Positions 53,278-63,822 of a stretch of DNA of 64,000 nucleotides are shown here, one piece after another. Made by a program: the position numbers and the translations under genes. A model generated the notes under the pieces. The model worked only from the letters and a program-made list of their open reading frames with translations, did no database searches and was not told the DNA's origin. The number at the start of each line of letters is the position of its first letter. Positions within the stretch are counted from its first letter, which is position 1. Source of the stretch: Strongylocentrotus droebachiensis (lineage: Eukaryota; Echinodermata; Echinoidea; Camarodonta; Strongylocentrotidae); NCBI GenBank assembly GCA_035222895.1, contig JAVYIG010002107.1, positions 124,001 to 188,000 of the forward strand, given 5' to 3'.

Positions 53278-53534
53278 AAAAAAGAGAGTAATATCAATAG
53301 TTTGAAATTACGTAAATTTTATTTAGAAACGGTGTAGAAACCGCATACATGTCAGTCATGTCTTATACTCAGACACCGGTGTGTGCATTCTACTTGTGGT
53401 TGTTTGTACGTACAGTAACCAGCCATATATAGTTTGATTAGTTTTTTTTCTAGAACACAATTTCTTTTACTCGCTTTTAGTTTTATAGTTTTATGTTGTT
53501 CTATACAATTATTATACAAATATACATTGACACT

Positions 53535-53665
53535 CGAGGATCTAGCTGAAACTATTCGCATCGAAGGAACATCAACCGAGGGCCATCGGCCCGAGGTAGA
53601 ATAGTAGGCCTACTAAAGATGTTCCTGAGTGCGGATAGTTTTAGCTTGTTCCGAGAATGAGTAAT
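53535..53665. repeat. Imperfect foldback
   Basis: CTGAAACTATTCGCATCGAA then GGAACATC and GATGTTCCTGAGTGCGGATA then GTTTTAG form imperfect arms around CCGAGGGCCATCGGCCCGAG. Probably a decayed MITE. Confidence 0.65.
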
Positions 53666-54544
53666 TTTATATTTGTTTTATATCCCTTCCATCTGTATTA
53701 TTCCTACACTTCTGTAATAACATTAACCTTATACTCACATTCACATCTTACATTCAGATCGAAATGAAATAAAAGAAAATTGCACGGCTCAAATAAAACA
53801 TTGAAGGATGTCAATATGTTTAGCTGGCGCTATTGCATTAGTGTAGTGCAATTATCGCACAGCGTAAATTGCATGGCTTGAGCGCCGTGACACCGCGGGA
53901 GTTGCCCGTGCGGAGGCATTGGAATCCTGTACGCTCGCTGGGAAAACGCATCGTTCACTTTTTCCCGAGGGAAAATGGGACCATGAGTGACGTCAGCAAT
54001 AAAAAAATGAATTATTCCGATGTAGTCGGCAGGAAACGTATTCCATAGTAAAACTATACTTTTTCTTGTTGTGTACACTTCTAATGCAACAATTTTACGA
54101 TAAGTGATATAATACACGATAAATTTTCCTTTAAATTTCAAACCGTTAAAAGGATATGGTCTCTTAATCTTAATGTATACAACAATGATTGTGGCACAAT
54201 ATAGCCTACAAGTGTCTTAAATTTTCACATTGTTAATATATATATTTTTTTTATTACTCATGTTCCTATATATATTAATGAAACAACTTTATTCCATTTA
54301 CATGGTAAATGCGTCCGTTTCAACCCTTTATATATAGTACAATAACGCCAGAATGAGAAACTGCGTTTGATTTTGTTATTTGTTACACTTTTTACACATT
54401 ATTTAGACACGCTTGTTTCTTTAGATCTTCTTCAGATGCCCATTTCATTTCTTACCTTCCAACTTTCTTCATATTTGCTAGTAGATCTGTTCATTTTCAA
54501 TACATTTATTCCCGACATTATCATCATCACGTTGTCATTTCTGT

Positions 54545-54895
54545 TAGTTGTTTTTAAAATGTAAACGCTCAAAATCTAAAGGCTACGAGAAAAGGGAATG
54601 AAACCCTTTGTCCATTCTCTTTTGCTTTCCCCCCTCCCCCCCCCCCCACTCATCCGTGTATGTAAATCCGATTTAGTTTATGTATGATGTGCAAACTATT
54701 GAAGTTTCCATTATTATTATAGTTATTCTTTCCTTGAACTTAATTTGGATTCTTTTCCATATTGATATATTTGTAATTTTTCTTTATATCTTTGAACATT
54801 TTAACTTTGTGATCTTTATTTGTATCAGTCACCCGACTGTCTTAACAAGGAATTTTGATTCAATATACCGAAATGAATGAAGGAATGAATGAATA
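54545..54895 (+). mobile_element. LINE 3' tail
   Basis: ATGTAAACGCTCAAAATC ... ACCGAAATGAATGAAGGAAT with a (GAAT)n end, typical of LINE 3' tails; interrupted by a poly-C run at 54,630-54,650. Reverse transcriptase sequence absent. Confidence 0.4.
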
Positions 54896-54984
54896 ATATC
54901 AAGCGAAATTCCGAAATATTTTCAATAACTCTGAATTCATATAATGAAACATTTGTAATTTTACGATATTTTCTATAATCATTG

Positions 54985-56109
54985 CTAGGACTTAAAAAAC
55001 TGAACGCATTCTCCTCGAAACTTCTTATTAGCAATGAGATAGATAAAAACATTGATAAACTGGTTGATGAAGCGCACGTTGTTAAGAACGGCAAGGATGG
55101 CGACGCCTTTGGGGAGGATCTGAGACAAGCGGAACTTCTGTTCGGTTGTCATGAGCTGAATGGCCAACGCTGGGAACCACAAGATGAAAAAGATAATAGT
55201 CATGATGACGAGCATCTTGGTTGTCTTGTGGTCCGCCTGTTGCTTCTTTCGTGTTGTACGCTTCTTGTGCGGCTCTTCAGTACCACTGCATCGAGGCTTC
55301 TTGAGGTCGATTGAAACGTTGACGTCACCTAAACCAGGGGCATCTTTTGCGTTTGTATCAGCATTACTGCTGACTTCGTCGCCAGGGGTAGGTGCACTTG
55401 ATGATTGAACCGAGGGCTGGCGGTCAGTAGGGGTAGAAATAATGAAGGTCGACTTAGTCTTCGAGACGGTAGCTGATATCGAGGAGATGCGCCCTTCAGC
55501 ATCACTGGCTCCTAGGCCATTTGTCATCCTCTCTCGAAGACCCTGGTGGTGACGAATCACGCGGTAGATCTTCACGTACAGCACGATGATGATAGCCAAC
55601 GAAGCGCCAAACATGACAGAAGGGAGCGCAACGTATATCTTACGAAGCAGAGGATCATCCCCGAAGGCGTTGCAGATAGCGATGCCTTGCCTTTGCTGTG
55701 GTCTAGTATGGAATGCGATCGGCAAGTGAATCAAGATGGAGAGCACAACAGATGCCGCTGACACTGCCCAAGCTAGTGGTGACGAAAACCGGCTTGAAAA
55801 CGGACGACAGACCGCGAAATAACGACACACAGCTATGAATAAAGTTACAAACAAACCAGCACAAAAGATGCCTTTGTTTAAGATGGTTTCGACGATGCAC
55901 AGCCAACGAACAGTCTTTGATGTCGCACTGCCTTCAATCAAAAGCAAGCATAGAAAAAGGTCGAGGAGGGCAAGGGCGATCACCGCAACATCAGTTGGGT
56001 TTTTATTTTTTCTTCGACTGAAGACGAATACAATGAAAATGTTACCCGGAATGCCGATTGCACCGGCACAGGAGGCGACTGCGATATTTGTCAGTTGGAA
56101 AGCATTCAT
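54985..56109 (-). CDS. Rhodopsin-class GPCR 2 (single exon, intact)
   Basis: A 374-residue paralogue of the receptor at 49,950, colinear without gaps and differing by scattered substitutions. The same features are kept: GN in TM1, LALLD in TM2, CRY after TM3, long Ser-rich third loop, LWFP in TM6, NVFIY in TM7, and a Cys pair at 71 and 146. Differences cluster in TM5 and the second extracellular loop (for example DSFGDDPLLRN to NAFGDDPLLRK, VLAGASLSIIILL to VMFGASLAIIIVL). Both ends of the unit, including the 3' flank (GAACGCATTCTCCTCGAAAC), are shared with copy 1, so it is a segmental duplicate. Orphan receptor; expression not inferable. Confidence 0.95.
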   Translation of the reverse strand: MNAFQLTNIAVASCAGAIGIPGNIFIVFVFSRRKNKNPTDVAVIALALLDLFLCLLLIEGSATSKTVRWLCIVETILNKGIFCAGLFVTLFIAVCRYFAVCRPFSSRFSSPLAWAVSAASVVLSILIHLPIAFHTRPQQRQGIAICNAFGDDPLLRKIYVALPSVMFGASLAIIIVLYVKIYRVIRHHQGLRERMTNGLGASDAEGRISSISATVSKTKSTFIISTPTDRQPSVQSSSAPTPGDEVSSNADTNAKDAPGLGDVNVSIDLKKPRCSGTEEPHKKRTTRKKQQADHKTTKMLVIMTIIFFILWFPALAIQLMTTEQKFRLSQILPKGVAILAVLNNVRFINQFINVFIYLIANKKFRGECVQFFKS

Positions 56110-56430
56110 CCTGAATCGAGGCCGGGGTAGAAAAAGGAGACTTGGGAATGTATATTTGTTATGAAATTGTTATATCAGAAACCAGTACTGTTGGAGACGA
56201 AACGTTTCACTCTTTCTTTCGCATTTGGTTTGAAGAGAGGTCATATTCACATCGTAACTTGCATAATAGTTTCGTAAACATTTTATAATACTGCTGACAA
56301 GATTGTTCATGCTAGATGCCTCCTCTGAGCTCTATTAATAATTGTAGATTCATACAGCGAGGGACATTTAAAACTCGTTGAATCAATAAAGCTGTTGAAT
56401 GTATTCGTGATTCACGATAGGCTTCTTTTT
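56110..56430. repeat. GPCR 5' flank, copy at GPCR 2
   Basis: Same block order as 51,075-51,380. It ends abruptly at GGCTTCTTTTTTTT, where the truncated GPCR 3 copy begins. Confidence 0.85.
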
Positions 56431-56432
56431 TT

Positions 56433-56953
56433 TATGATAGCCAACGAAGCGCCAAACATGACAGAAGGGAGCGCAACGTATATCTTACGAAGCAGAGGAT
56501 CATCCCCGAAGGCGTTGCAGATAGCGATGCCTTGCCTTTGCTGTGGTCTAGTATGGAATGCGATCGGCAAGTGAATCAAGATGGAGAGCACAACAGATGC
56601 CGCTGACACTGCCCAAGCTAGTGGTGACGAAAACCGGCTTGAAAACGGACGACAGACCGCGAAATAACGACACACAGCTATGAATAAAGTTACAAACAGA
56701 CCAGCACAAAAGATGCCTTTGTTTAAGATGGTTTCGACGATGCACAGCCAACGAACAGTCTTTGATGTCGCACTGCCTTCAATCGAAGCAAGCATAGAAA
56801 AAGGTCGAGGAGGGCAAGGGCGATCACCGCAACATCAGTTGGGTTTTTATTTTTTCTACGACTGAAGACGAATACAATGAAAATGTTACCCGGAATGCCG
56901 ATTGCACCGGCACAGGAGGCGACTGCGATATTTGTCAGTTGGAAAGCATTCAT
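56433..56953 (-). pseudogene. GPCR 3: truncated, frameshifted copy
   Basis: It starts like the intact receptors (MNAFQLTN) but a one-base deletion near codon 57 (TCAATCGAAGC versus TCAATCAAAAGC) shifts the frame, and the copy stops in TM5 after GASLAII, where it joins the 5' flank of GPCR 2 at a poly-T. TM6, TM7 and the third loop are missing. It is closer to GPCR 2 than to GPCR 1, as expected for a local tandem duplication of about 845 bases. Not functional as a receptor. Confidence 0.93.
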
Positions 56954-57930
56954 CCTGAATCGAGGCCGGGGTAGAAAAAGGAGACTTGGGAATGTATATT
57001 TGTTATGAAATTGTTATATCAGAAACCAGTACTGTTGGAGACGAAACGTTTCACTCTTTCTTTCGCATTTGGTTTGAAGAGAGGTCATATTCACATCGTA
57101 ACTTGCATAATAGTTTCGTAAACATTTTATAATACTGCTGACAAGATTGTTCATGCTAGATGCTCCTCTGAGCACTAATTGTAGATTGATACAGCGAGGG
57201 ACATTTACAACTCGTTGAATCAATAAAGCTGTTGAATGTATTCGTGATTCACGATAGGCTTCTTTTTTTTTTAACAACGCGTCTTGCTCTAACAAAATTC
57301 GAACGTTCTGTGGGCTGGTGCGGCGAAGCAAGATATTTTAAATCATTTTCTTTCAACATGTTTTTTTGTGATGTTATTTTTATTTCGTTAAATTGTTTTA
57401 CGAGGTAAAACAAATTAAAATGACACTTCATAATTGCTGTTTGATAACCCTAAGGAAGGAATCAGTCAGTCATAAAAGAAGAAGAAATCCAGATCAGTGA
57501 CAAAAGTGATTTGACAGGACCCAACTTATAATTGTCGGAATTATATATTTTCTCTCAAACCATACATCATTTTCCTCGGGGTAAATTTGAATAATATGGT
57601 TATCACAAAGACTTTCAAAAACCTAAAGAAATTACAAAAGTACGATGTGCCAATAAGTCGATGACACATCACGTAATCCGAAATGGTTCATATAGGCAAG
57701 ACAATAGGGTCTTGACATTGATATGTCTTCGAAGTCGTTGTGATTGTGAGTCCAATTACCGTGTAATGTCCAAAATTGGCGAGCTGATTAAATTACATCC
57801 ATTCTTCATATTCGCGAAAGAGAAACAATATTAATGATGATTAATTTGATATTGAAAGATGAACAATAGATAGACATAGATTGACAGATGGGAACCATTC
57901 TGGTGCTTGATCAGTGGCGTAGCGCGAGTC
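56954..57930. repeat. GPCR 5' flank, copy at GPCR 3
   Basis: Repeats the receptor flank and then extends through ATTGACAGATGGGAACC and GTGCTTGATCAGTGGCGTAG, which match 52,575-52,625. Confidence 0.85.
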
Positions 57931-58365
57931 AAACCAATAAGCGATGCCCCCTATATTTGGCAGCGAGGTGCCCGAATACATATTGTGTGATTTCTTTTAC
58001 ATCGAACTTAAATTTTTACCTTATTAAACTTGTTTTCCTCACTCGCTTTACTAGCTCGCAAAATTTAATAACAAGATGATTCCGGGCAAAAAAAATGTCT
58101 GAATATATAATTTTGTTTCTTATTATTAGGAGCAGAGCGGCAAAAAGCATCAGCCTCCTCCCCCCCCCCCCTCCCTCACGAAAATATGACCGTAGTATGC
58201 TATAGATGTAAGATGGCGAGCGACATAATGATGTCAAACGATTTTGTTTTTTTTTTTTTTTTTTTTGTTTTTTGTTTGTAATTGGTGAATTTGGGGACTT
58301 GGGTGCCAAGAAACTTTTTATTTCTTAAAATAGTCCCGTGACTACTAGAGGTTCATCAACGCTGG
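57931..58365. repeat. Partial relative of the hAT-like element
   Basis: GCAGCGAGGTGCCCGAATAC and CTCACTCGCTTTACTAGCTC match the interior of 46,184-46,888; the right end GGTTCATCAACGCTGG resembles its terminus. Contains a poly-C and a poly-T run. Confidence 0.65.
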
Positions 58366-59050
58366 ATTACTCTCTCTCTATCTCTCTCTTTATAATTTTC
58401 CCCTTATTTATCGGTCAGTCGAGTGGGGCGCACGAGTCCTTGTGCCCCTGAATGTACGCCGTTTAGCTCGATGAGCCCCGGGGCTAGAAACGGTCATTCA
58501 TCGCAGAATATCATCCTGCCTGTCAAAAGTAACGATGATTCAAGATACCTACAAATTAATCATGGTAATTAGAACGGAAGACCATGCACTATAATCATTT
58601 GCCTCGGGATATGACTTGAGCTTATAAACCAGGACCATGCTTATTAAAACTTGATATCAATAACACGTTACAATGGCTGTTATAAGCTCCTGAAATCGTA
58701 GCATTTGATTGGCTGCGAGCAATAAATTTAGCATTTACTAATTTTCAGATTTTTTTTTTTTTTTTTTTTTTTTTAAGAGTCGGCGCGTGCATAGTCGAGG
58801 AATTTGAATAAAAGACTGGAGATGCATGCAATTATTGTAACGGATTCGCGAGCCCCTGCGTGGCACTCATAATATCCCTTGCAGTGGCGGGGAAACAAGG
58901 GGCACCCCTTATCGAGTGGTGAAAAAGAAAGAAAACGTGAGAAGAGAGAGAGATAGGGGAAGGGAGGGGGGAAGGAAATAAGAGGAAAGCTAGAAGAAGC
59001 CTTGACGACATCCTCCCCCAATTCAGTAGCCTTGTAAATTCGCATTTCAT
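58115..59050. repeat. Segmental duplication, copy 1
   Basis: Colinear with 61,615-62,610: GGCAAAAAGCATCAGC, TTATCGGTCAGTCGA, GATGATTCAAGATA, CATGGTAATTAGAACGGAA, ATCGTAGCATTTGATTGGCT and the CCAATTCAGTAG end. The CT-repeat and poly-C lengths differ. Non-coding. Confidence 0.88.
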
Positions 59051-59618
59051 TCAGTAAGACCGGTGCCCCCTCCCCCGGGCCCCTTCAGTGGGTGGACCTC
59101 ACACCAATCTCTGATGTTAAAGTATGTCATCTGCTACTCTGAACCCTAAATTTTAGTGTTCTGAAATTCGCATTACATTTAGGGGCTAGACACAAATGTA
59201 TCATACATGTACATCTGGCAAGGGCGATATGCATATGCATGGCTAGAGTAAATTATTAAATCCACTGGTTTGAGCACTTGTGCAGTTGGCTGGAGTTTGT
59301 CCGTTAACTTCCAGGAACAGTGCAATTACATCTGCTGCTTTTTCTTTTTTATTTATTTTCATTTTGGTAGGGTCAGGCATACTTTTATATCTAGTTGCTT
59401 TTTTCCGATATAAGTTAACACTTCTTCCATACCATTACCTTGCACCTTGTATGTTACACAAATTTCTCATGTTACATGATTGTGTTAGAAATGAATATTC
59501 GTACTTAAACAATATCATACAAAAAGTGTATGGTACCTATCTTGGAAGAAAGGATTTATATTTTGTAAAAGTATAAAGTATGTTGTTTTTCCCCTTATTT
59601 TTATTACGGCGTATAGGG

Positions 59619-59790
59619 CATTCTGATCAGAGGTTTGAGGATGAGGGCAGATGTCCGGGCCTGCCATGCGACCATAGAATGCGTCAAGGGACCACGATCT
59701 GCTGTCCTGATGGACAACCGATGTGAAGAATATTATGCTCGCAGACACGTCCCCTGCGAGCGCAAGTGTACTCCATCTCTAGATACTTGT
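59619..59790 (+). other. Unassigned Cys-rich open stretch, possible orphan exon
   Basis: After a pyrimidine-rich AG (TTACGGCGTATAG), one frame stays open with six Cys: CHATIECVKGP, NRCEEYYARR, PCERKCTPSLDTC. Composition is coding-like (GC-richer than flanks). The possible donor GTACCT is weak and no neighbouring exons were found. It could be an exon of a secreted Cys-rich protein or chance. Confidence 0.2.
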
Positions 59791-59805
59791 AGGTACCTAC
59801 ACCAG

Positions 59806-60145
59806 TGGCGTACGCAGGATTTTTTCAAGGGGGGGGGGGTTTAAAATCGGGTCCAAAATTTCGCAACGACTCCGGAAAATTTGAAAATCGCGCCGGCCAA
59901 AAAGTCGCTCAGTAGGGGGGGGGGGGGGGGGGGGGGGGTAAGCGGACACTTTTTTTTTTTTTAGGGAGCCCCAAAAAAAATCGCAACGACTCAACCGACC
60001 GCTGAATAAGCGGGGGGGGGGGGGGGGGGGGGGTAAGAGGGGGGGGGGGGTTTTAGGGTTTTTTTTAGGGGGGTTTACACACATAAAAATACCAAAGGGG
60101 GGGGTTAACCCCCCAAACACCCCCCCCCTGCGTACGCGCCTGACC
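59806..60145. mobile_element. G-homopolymer-rich element with AGTGGCGTACGCAGG end
   Basis: CACCAGTGGCGTACGCAGGA at the left and CCTGCGTACGCGCCTG at the right form an inverted repeat. The interior alternates G runs of 10-25 bases with TTTT/AAAA runs and repeats of AAATCGCAACGACTC. Homopolymer lengths are probably unreliable. Confidence 0.65.
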
Positions 60146-60219
60146 TACACAAGGATCACTGAAGATATTGAATACAGATCTAGAAGAGCAAGAACCCAAA
60201 TTCATGTACAGCAGATTTG

Positions 60220-60545
60220 CTTAACATCACCCTGGCACTCGTCAAGTGTCATGAACACATGTGCACATTTGTATCTAAATTTGCGAGCGAGCAAAGCGAG
60301 CGAGTAAAAGCAAACGAAACTTTTAACTTGGTAAACATTTTACTTTATAATCAACACGCTCACTAGATAAAATAATATAGAATTAAGTGTGCGGGAACCT
60401 CGCTGCCGTATACACTAATAGAAAACATTTTATGTGCGGTCACCTCGATGCTATTTCTCTAGAATTATCCTGTTTCTAAATGTTGCTAGCGAGTGAAGCA
60501 AACGAGCATGTTAAAAAATGTCATTTCGATATAAAATATATTATA
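60220..60545 (-). repeat. Reverse partial copy of the 46.2-46.9 kb element
   Basis: CATCACCCTGGCACTCGTCA, ATTTGCGAGCGAGCAAAGCG, AGAATTATCCTGTTTCTAAA and TGTTGCTAGCGAGTGAAGC match 46,470-46,785 in reverse order. Confidence 0.85.
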
Positions 60546-61199
60546 TTATATTATGTAATATAAATATTACATTCACTTACAGTAGAAAGTTATAACGGAT
60601 ATTTCACTCCGGTACTATTTATATCGGATGCTGCAGTCTCAATTACTGTAAAAATTATAAATTATTCCGGTATATAGCAACATTTGGAAAGTGATGGTCA
60701 AAGTGGTTAGTCATGATCTGACACTGACTAGGTGGAGGGTGGGAAGATGACGTTTTCTTAGGTATCAAAAGTTGGGTGACATCCAAATATAAAAGGATTC
60801 CTGTTGATGTGCAGGGCTGCATACAAACCACATTTGTTATTCAAACATCTAAATATATTTCATAGATTTTTAAATATTTGTTATAATCATTTTCTCAGAC
60901 CTGCTTAGCTCCAACCTAAAAAAATGCTCCAGATCTCATTCATCTTATGACATCATATCTGTTAATCATTAGTGAGCTAACAAGATAAAATGATATGTAG
61001 CTTCTTCAGAGCTGACCACCTGCTTACAATAGACCATACAATACCAACATATGAGTTGCTATGTCAGACGTGCTGTAGCATCACCAGGAAAAGAAAGGTA
61101 CAATGTGAAGGTATTGTATGAAAGATTGAAATTCTTTTGTTAGCATGTGCTGAGCTGGGGAAAATTACATACAACTGTCTCTTAAATGATTGGCAGATG

Positions 61200-61260
61200 A
61201 TGTCACAAGATGAATGAGATTTGGAGTTTTTTTTTAGGGGGGGGGGGTGCAAATTCGCCT
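61200..61260. repeat. Short G-run terminus
   Basis: GGAGTTTTTTTTTAGGGGGG then GGTGCAAATTCGCC; probably one end of a degenerate repeat. Confidence 0.35.
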
Positions 61261-61614
61261 ATGATTGCCTATGATTTTCTTTTTAATAATTAAAGAACCC
61301 TTTCAAGACGAAATGTAAGAATGTTTACTTGTACATCGTTCACATTTTGCATGCCTCAACATCACCGCTGCTTTAGCTAGCTGGTTACTTTTTACCGTCT
61401 CGGACTGATTTCCTCCAATTTTTTCTTTTCCTTTTATTAATTTGTCATGACGCCTATTATAATGAAAAATCATCATTAATAACAGCAATTACGCCCAAAG
61501 TTATCGGGGTAATAAGCCTTGATACGGCGTAAGTACGCCCTATTTCGGCGTTATTACGCCGTGATACTTTAATCCTTCAAATCAGAGTGTCGGGGGCGCA
61601 GCGTGAGGTCCACC

Positions 61615-61867
61615 CACCCAAGGGGCACTGGAGCAGAGCAGCAAAAAGCATCAGCTCCCCACCCCCACCCCCCCCCCCCCCTCAGGAAAATGTGCCCGTA
61701 GTATGCCATAGATGTAATTTGACGAATTTGGTCACTGGGTACCAAGAAATAAAATGTCACGTGACTAATAAAGGTTTATCAACACTGGATAACTGGATAA
61801 AGGAAAAGGTCCGGGAGGGGTCCTGTCGTTTTCTTTTCTCGCCCTTTTCCATTATCTTTTTTTTTCC

Positions 61868-61901
<34 letters not shown>

Positions 61902-62615
61902 TTCTCTCTCTATCTCTCTCTTTTATCCTTTTCCCCCTTTATTTATCGGTCAGTCGATGAGTCGGGGAGGGGGCGCTCAAGCCCCTGTGCCCCTGGCGTT
62001 ACGGCACTGTGCTTGATGACCCATGGCGCTCGAAATAGTCATTCAAAGCAGAATATATTCTGCCTGTCAAAAGCAAGGATGATTCAAGATAACTACAAAC
62101 TAATCATGGTAATTAGAACGGAAAACCATGCAATATTATCATTTGCCTCGGGATACGGCTTGAGCTTACGAACCAGGGTCATGCTTATTAAAGCTTGATA
62201 TCAACAACACGTTACAATGGCTATTATAAACTCCTGAAATCGTAGCATTTGATTGGCTGACAGCAAATAACGTTCACATTTACTATTGATAACATTTTTT
62301 TATGAAACAGGGTCCAGGTTAGTCCAATCATTTTCAGATTTAAGAGATAGCGTGCGTAGTCGAAAATAATAGACTTGAGATGCATGGAATTGTAGTGGAT
62401 TCGAGCCCATGTGTGGCAATAGTTATAATAGCCTTTGCAGTAGCGTTGTTACAAGGGGCACGCCCCTATGGAGTGCTGAAAAAAATACAAAGAAAGAAAA
62501 GGTAAGAAGACAGAGAGAGAGAAAATAGGGAGGGGAGAAGGAAATAATAGAAAAGCTGAAGAAGCCTTGACCACACGCTCGCCCAATTCAGTAGTCTTGT
62601 AAATTCACATCCCAC
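61615..62615. repeat. Segmental duplication, copy 2
   Basis: Direct copy of 58,115-59,050 with the same block order. It carries a longer CT microsatellite (61,869-61,920). Open frames across it are Pro/Ser low complexity and not considered genes. Confidence 0.88.
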
Positions 62616-62844
62616 CCCACCCCCCCCCCCCCCTCATATACGTCTATTCGTAGTGCTACAGACAAACAAGCGCAAGTAGAATGCAAATAAAATAAATTGA
62701 CGTAATTCCAAACTGTTGATGTTATTTCCTTGTTATTTCCTTGTTTACTCGCGATGCGCCTTGATAATGGCCGGTTCAAATCAGAGTATCATAACGTTTT
62801 CCGAATCAGACGCCACCCCCCCCCCCCCCCCCACCCCCTCCCCC

Positions 62845-63822
62845 GCTCGCGCGATGATGTCCGTGCCACTTCGCCACTGATCAAGCACAAGAATCATTAA
62901 GTTTGTTACTCTTTCGCGAATATGAAGAATGGATGTAAAATAATCAGCGCGCCATGATTGCACACTTGACGGTAATTAGGCTCTATCTTGTCAGAGCACA
63001 ATCACAACGACTTCGAAGAAATTGCAATGCAATTACCCTATTGACAACGTAATTTGTTTACGAGGAACATGCTGTATGGTTTGATAAAAAAATATATAAT
63101 TCCGACAATTATAAGTCGGGTGCTGTCAAATCGATTTGTCACTGATCTTATTTTTTTACTGACTGATTCCTTCCTTAGAGTTATCAAACAGCAATTCTGA
63201 AGTGTCATTTTAATTTGTTTTACCTCGTAAAACAATTTAATGAAACAAAGCTAACATTACAAAAAAAACATGTTGAAAGAAAATGATTTAAAATATCTTG
63301 CTTTGCCGCACCAGCTCACAGAACGTTCGAATTTTGTTAGAGCAAGACAAGTCCCTCGCTATATCACTATGAACATGACAGACAAAGAAAGCGGACAAAA
63401 TATACAGTTCCTCAGGTATAGACAAAGGAACATCCCTTCACTGCTATTATGTAAAAAGGTGAATATGCGTGTGACACCTGTTCTACACATGTTTACATAA
63501 TAGCAGTGAAGGGATGTTCCTTTGTCTACCTGAGGAACTGTATATTTTGTCCGCTTTCATTGTCAGTCATGTTCATAGTGTATATGAATCTACAATTATT
63601 AATAGAGCTCAGAGGAGGCATCTGGCATGAACAATCTTGTCAGCAGTATAATAAAATGTTTACGATTATGCAAGTTACCATGTGAATATGTCCTCTTTTC
63701 AAACCAAATGCGAAAGAAAGAGTGAAACGTTTCGTCTCCGACAGTACTGGTTTCTGATATAACTATTTCATAACAAAAAGAAATTCCCAAGTCTCTTTGT
63801 TCAACACCGAACTCAATTCAGA
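62845..63822. repeat. GPCR 5' flank, inverted copy 4
   Basis: Reverse complement of the 51,075-51,790 flank in order, preceding the plus-strand receptor. About 100 bases present in copy 1 are missing just left of the MITE at 63,365. Confidence 0.88.
63365..63580. mobile_element. Palindromic MITE family H, copy 2
   Basis: Same foldback as 19,442-19,655 with CACTATGAACATGAC and GTCATGTTCATAGTG ends. It is flanked by TAT (or TATAT) on both sides and sits in the GPCR 5' flank, absent from the other flank copies, so it inserted after the duplication. Confidence 0.92.

Noticed and set aside
61489-61570. Clustered TTACGCC/GGCGTAA words as a possible operator or origin
   Set aside because: Only a few short copies; more likely a decayed palindromic repeat.
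61587-62198. 203-codon plus-strand frame
   Set aside because: Pro runs come from a poly-C tract and Ser/Leu runs from a CT microsatellite inside a segmental duplication; the sister copy at 58.1 kb does not keep the frame.
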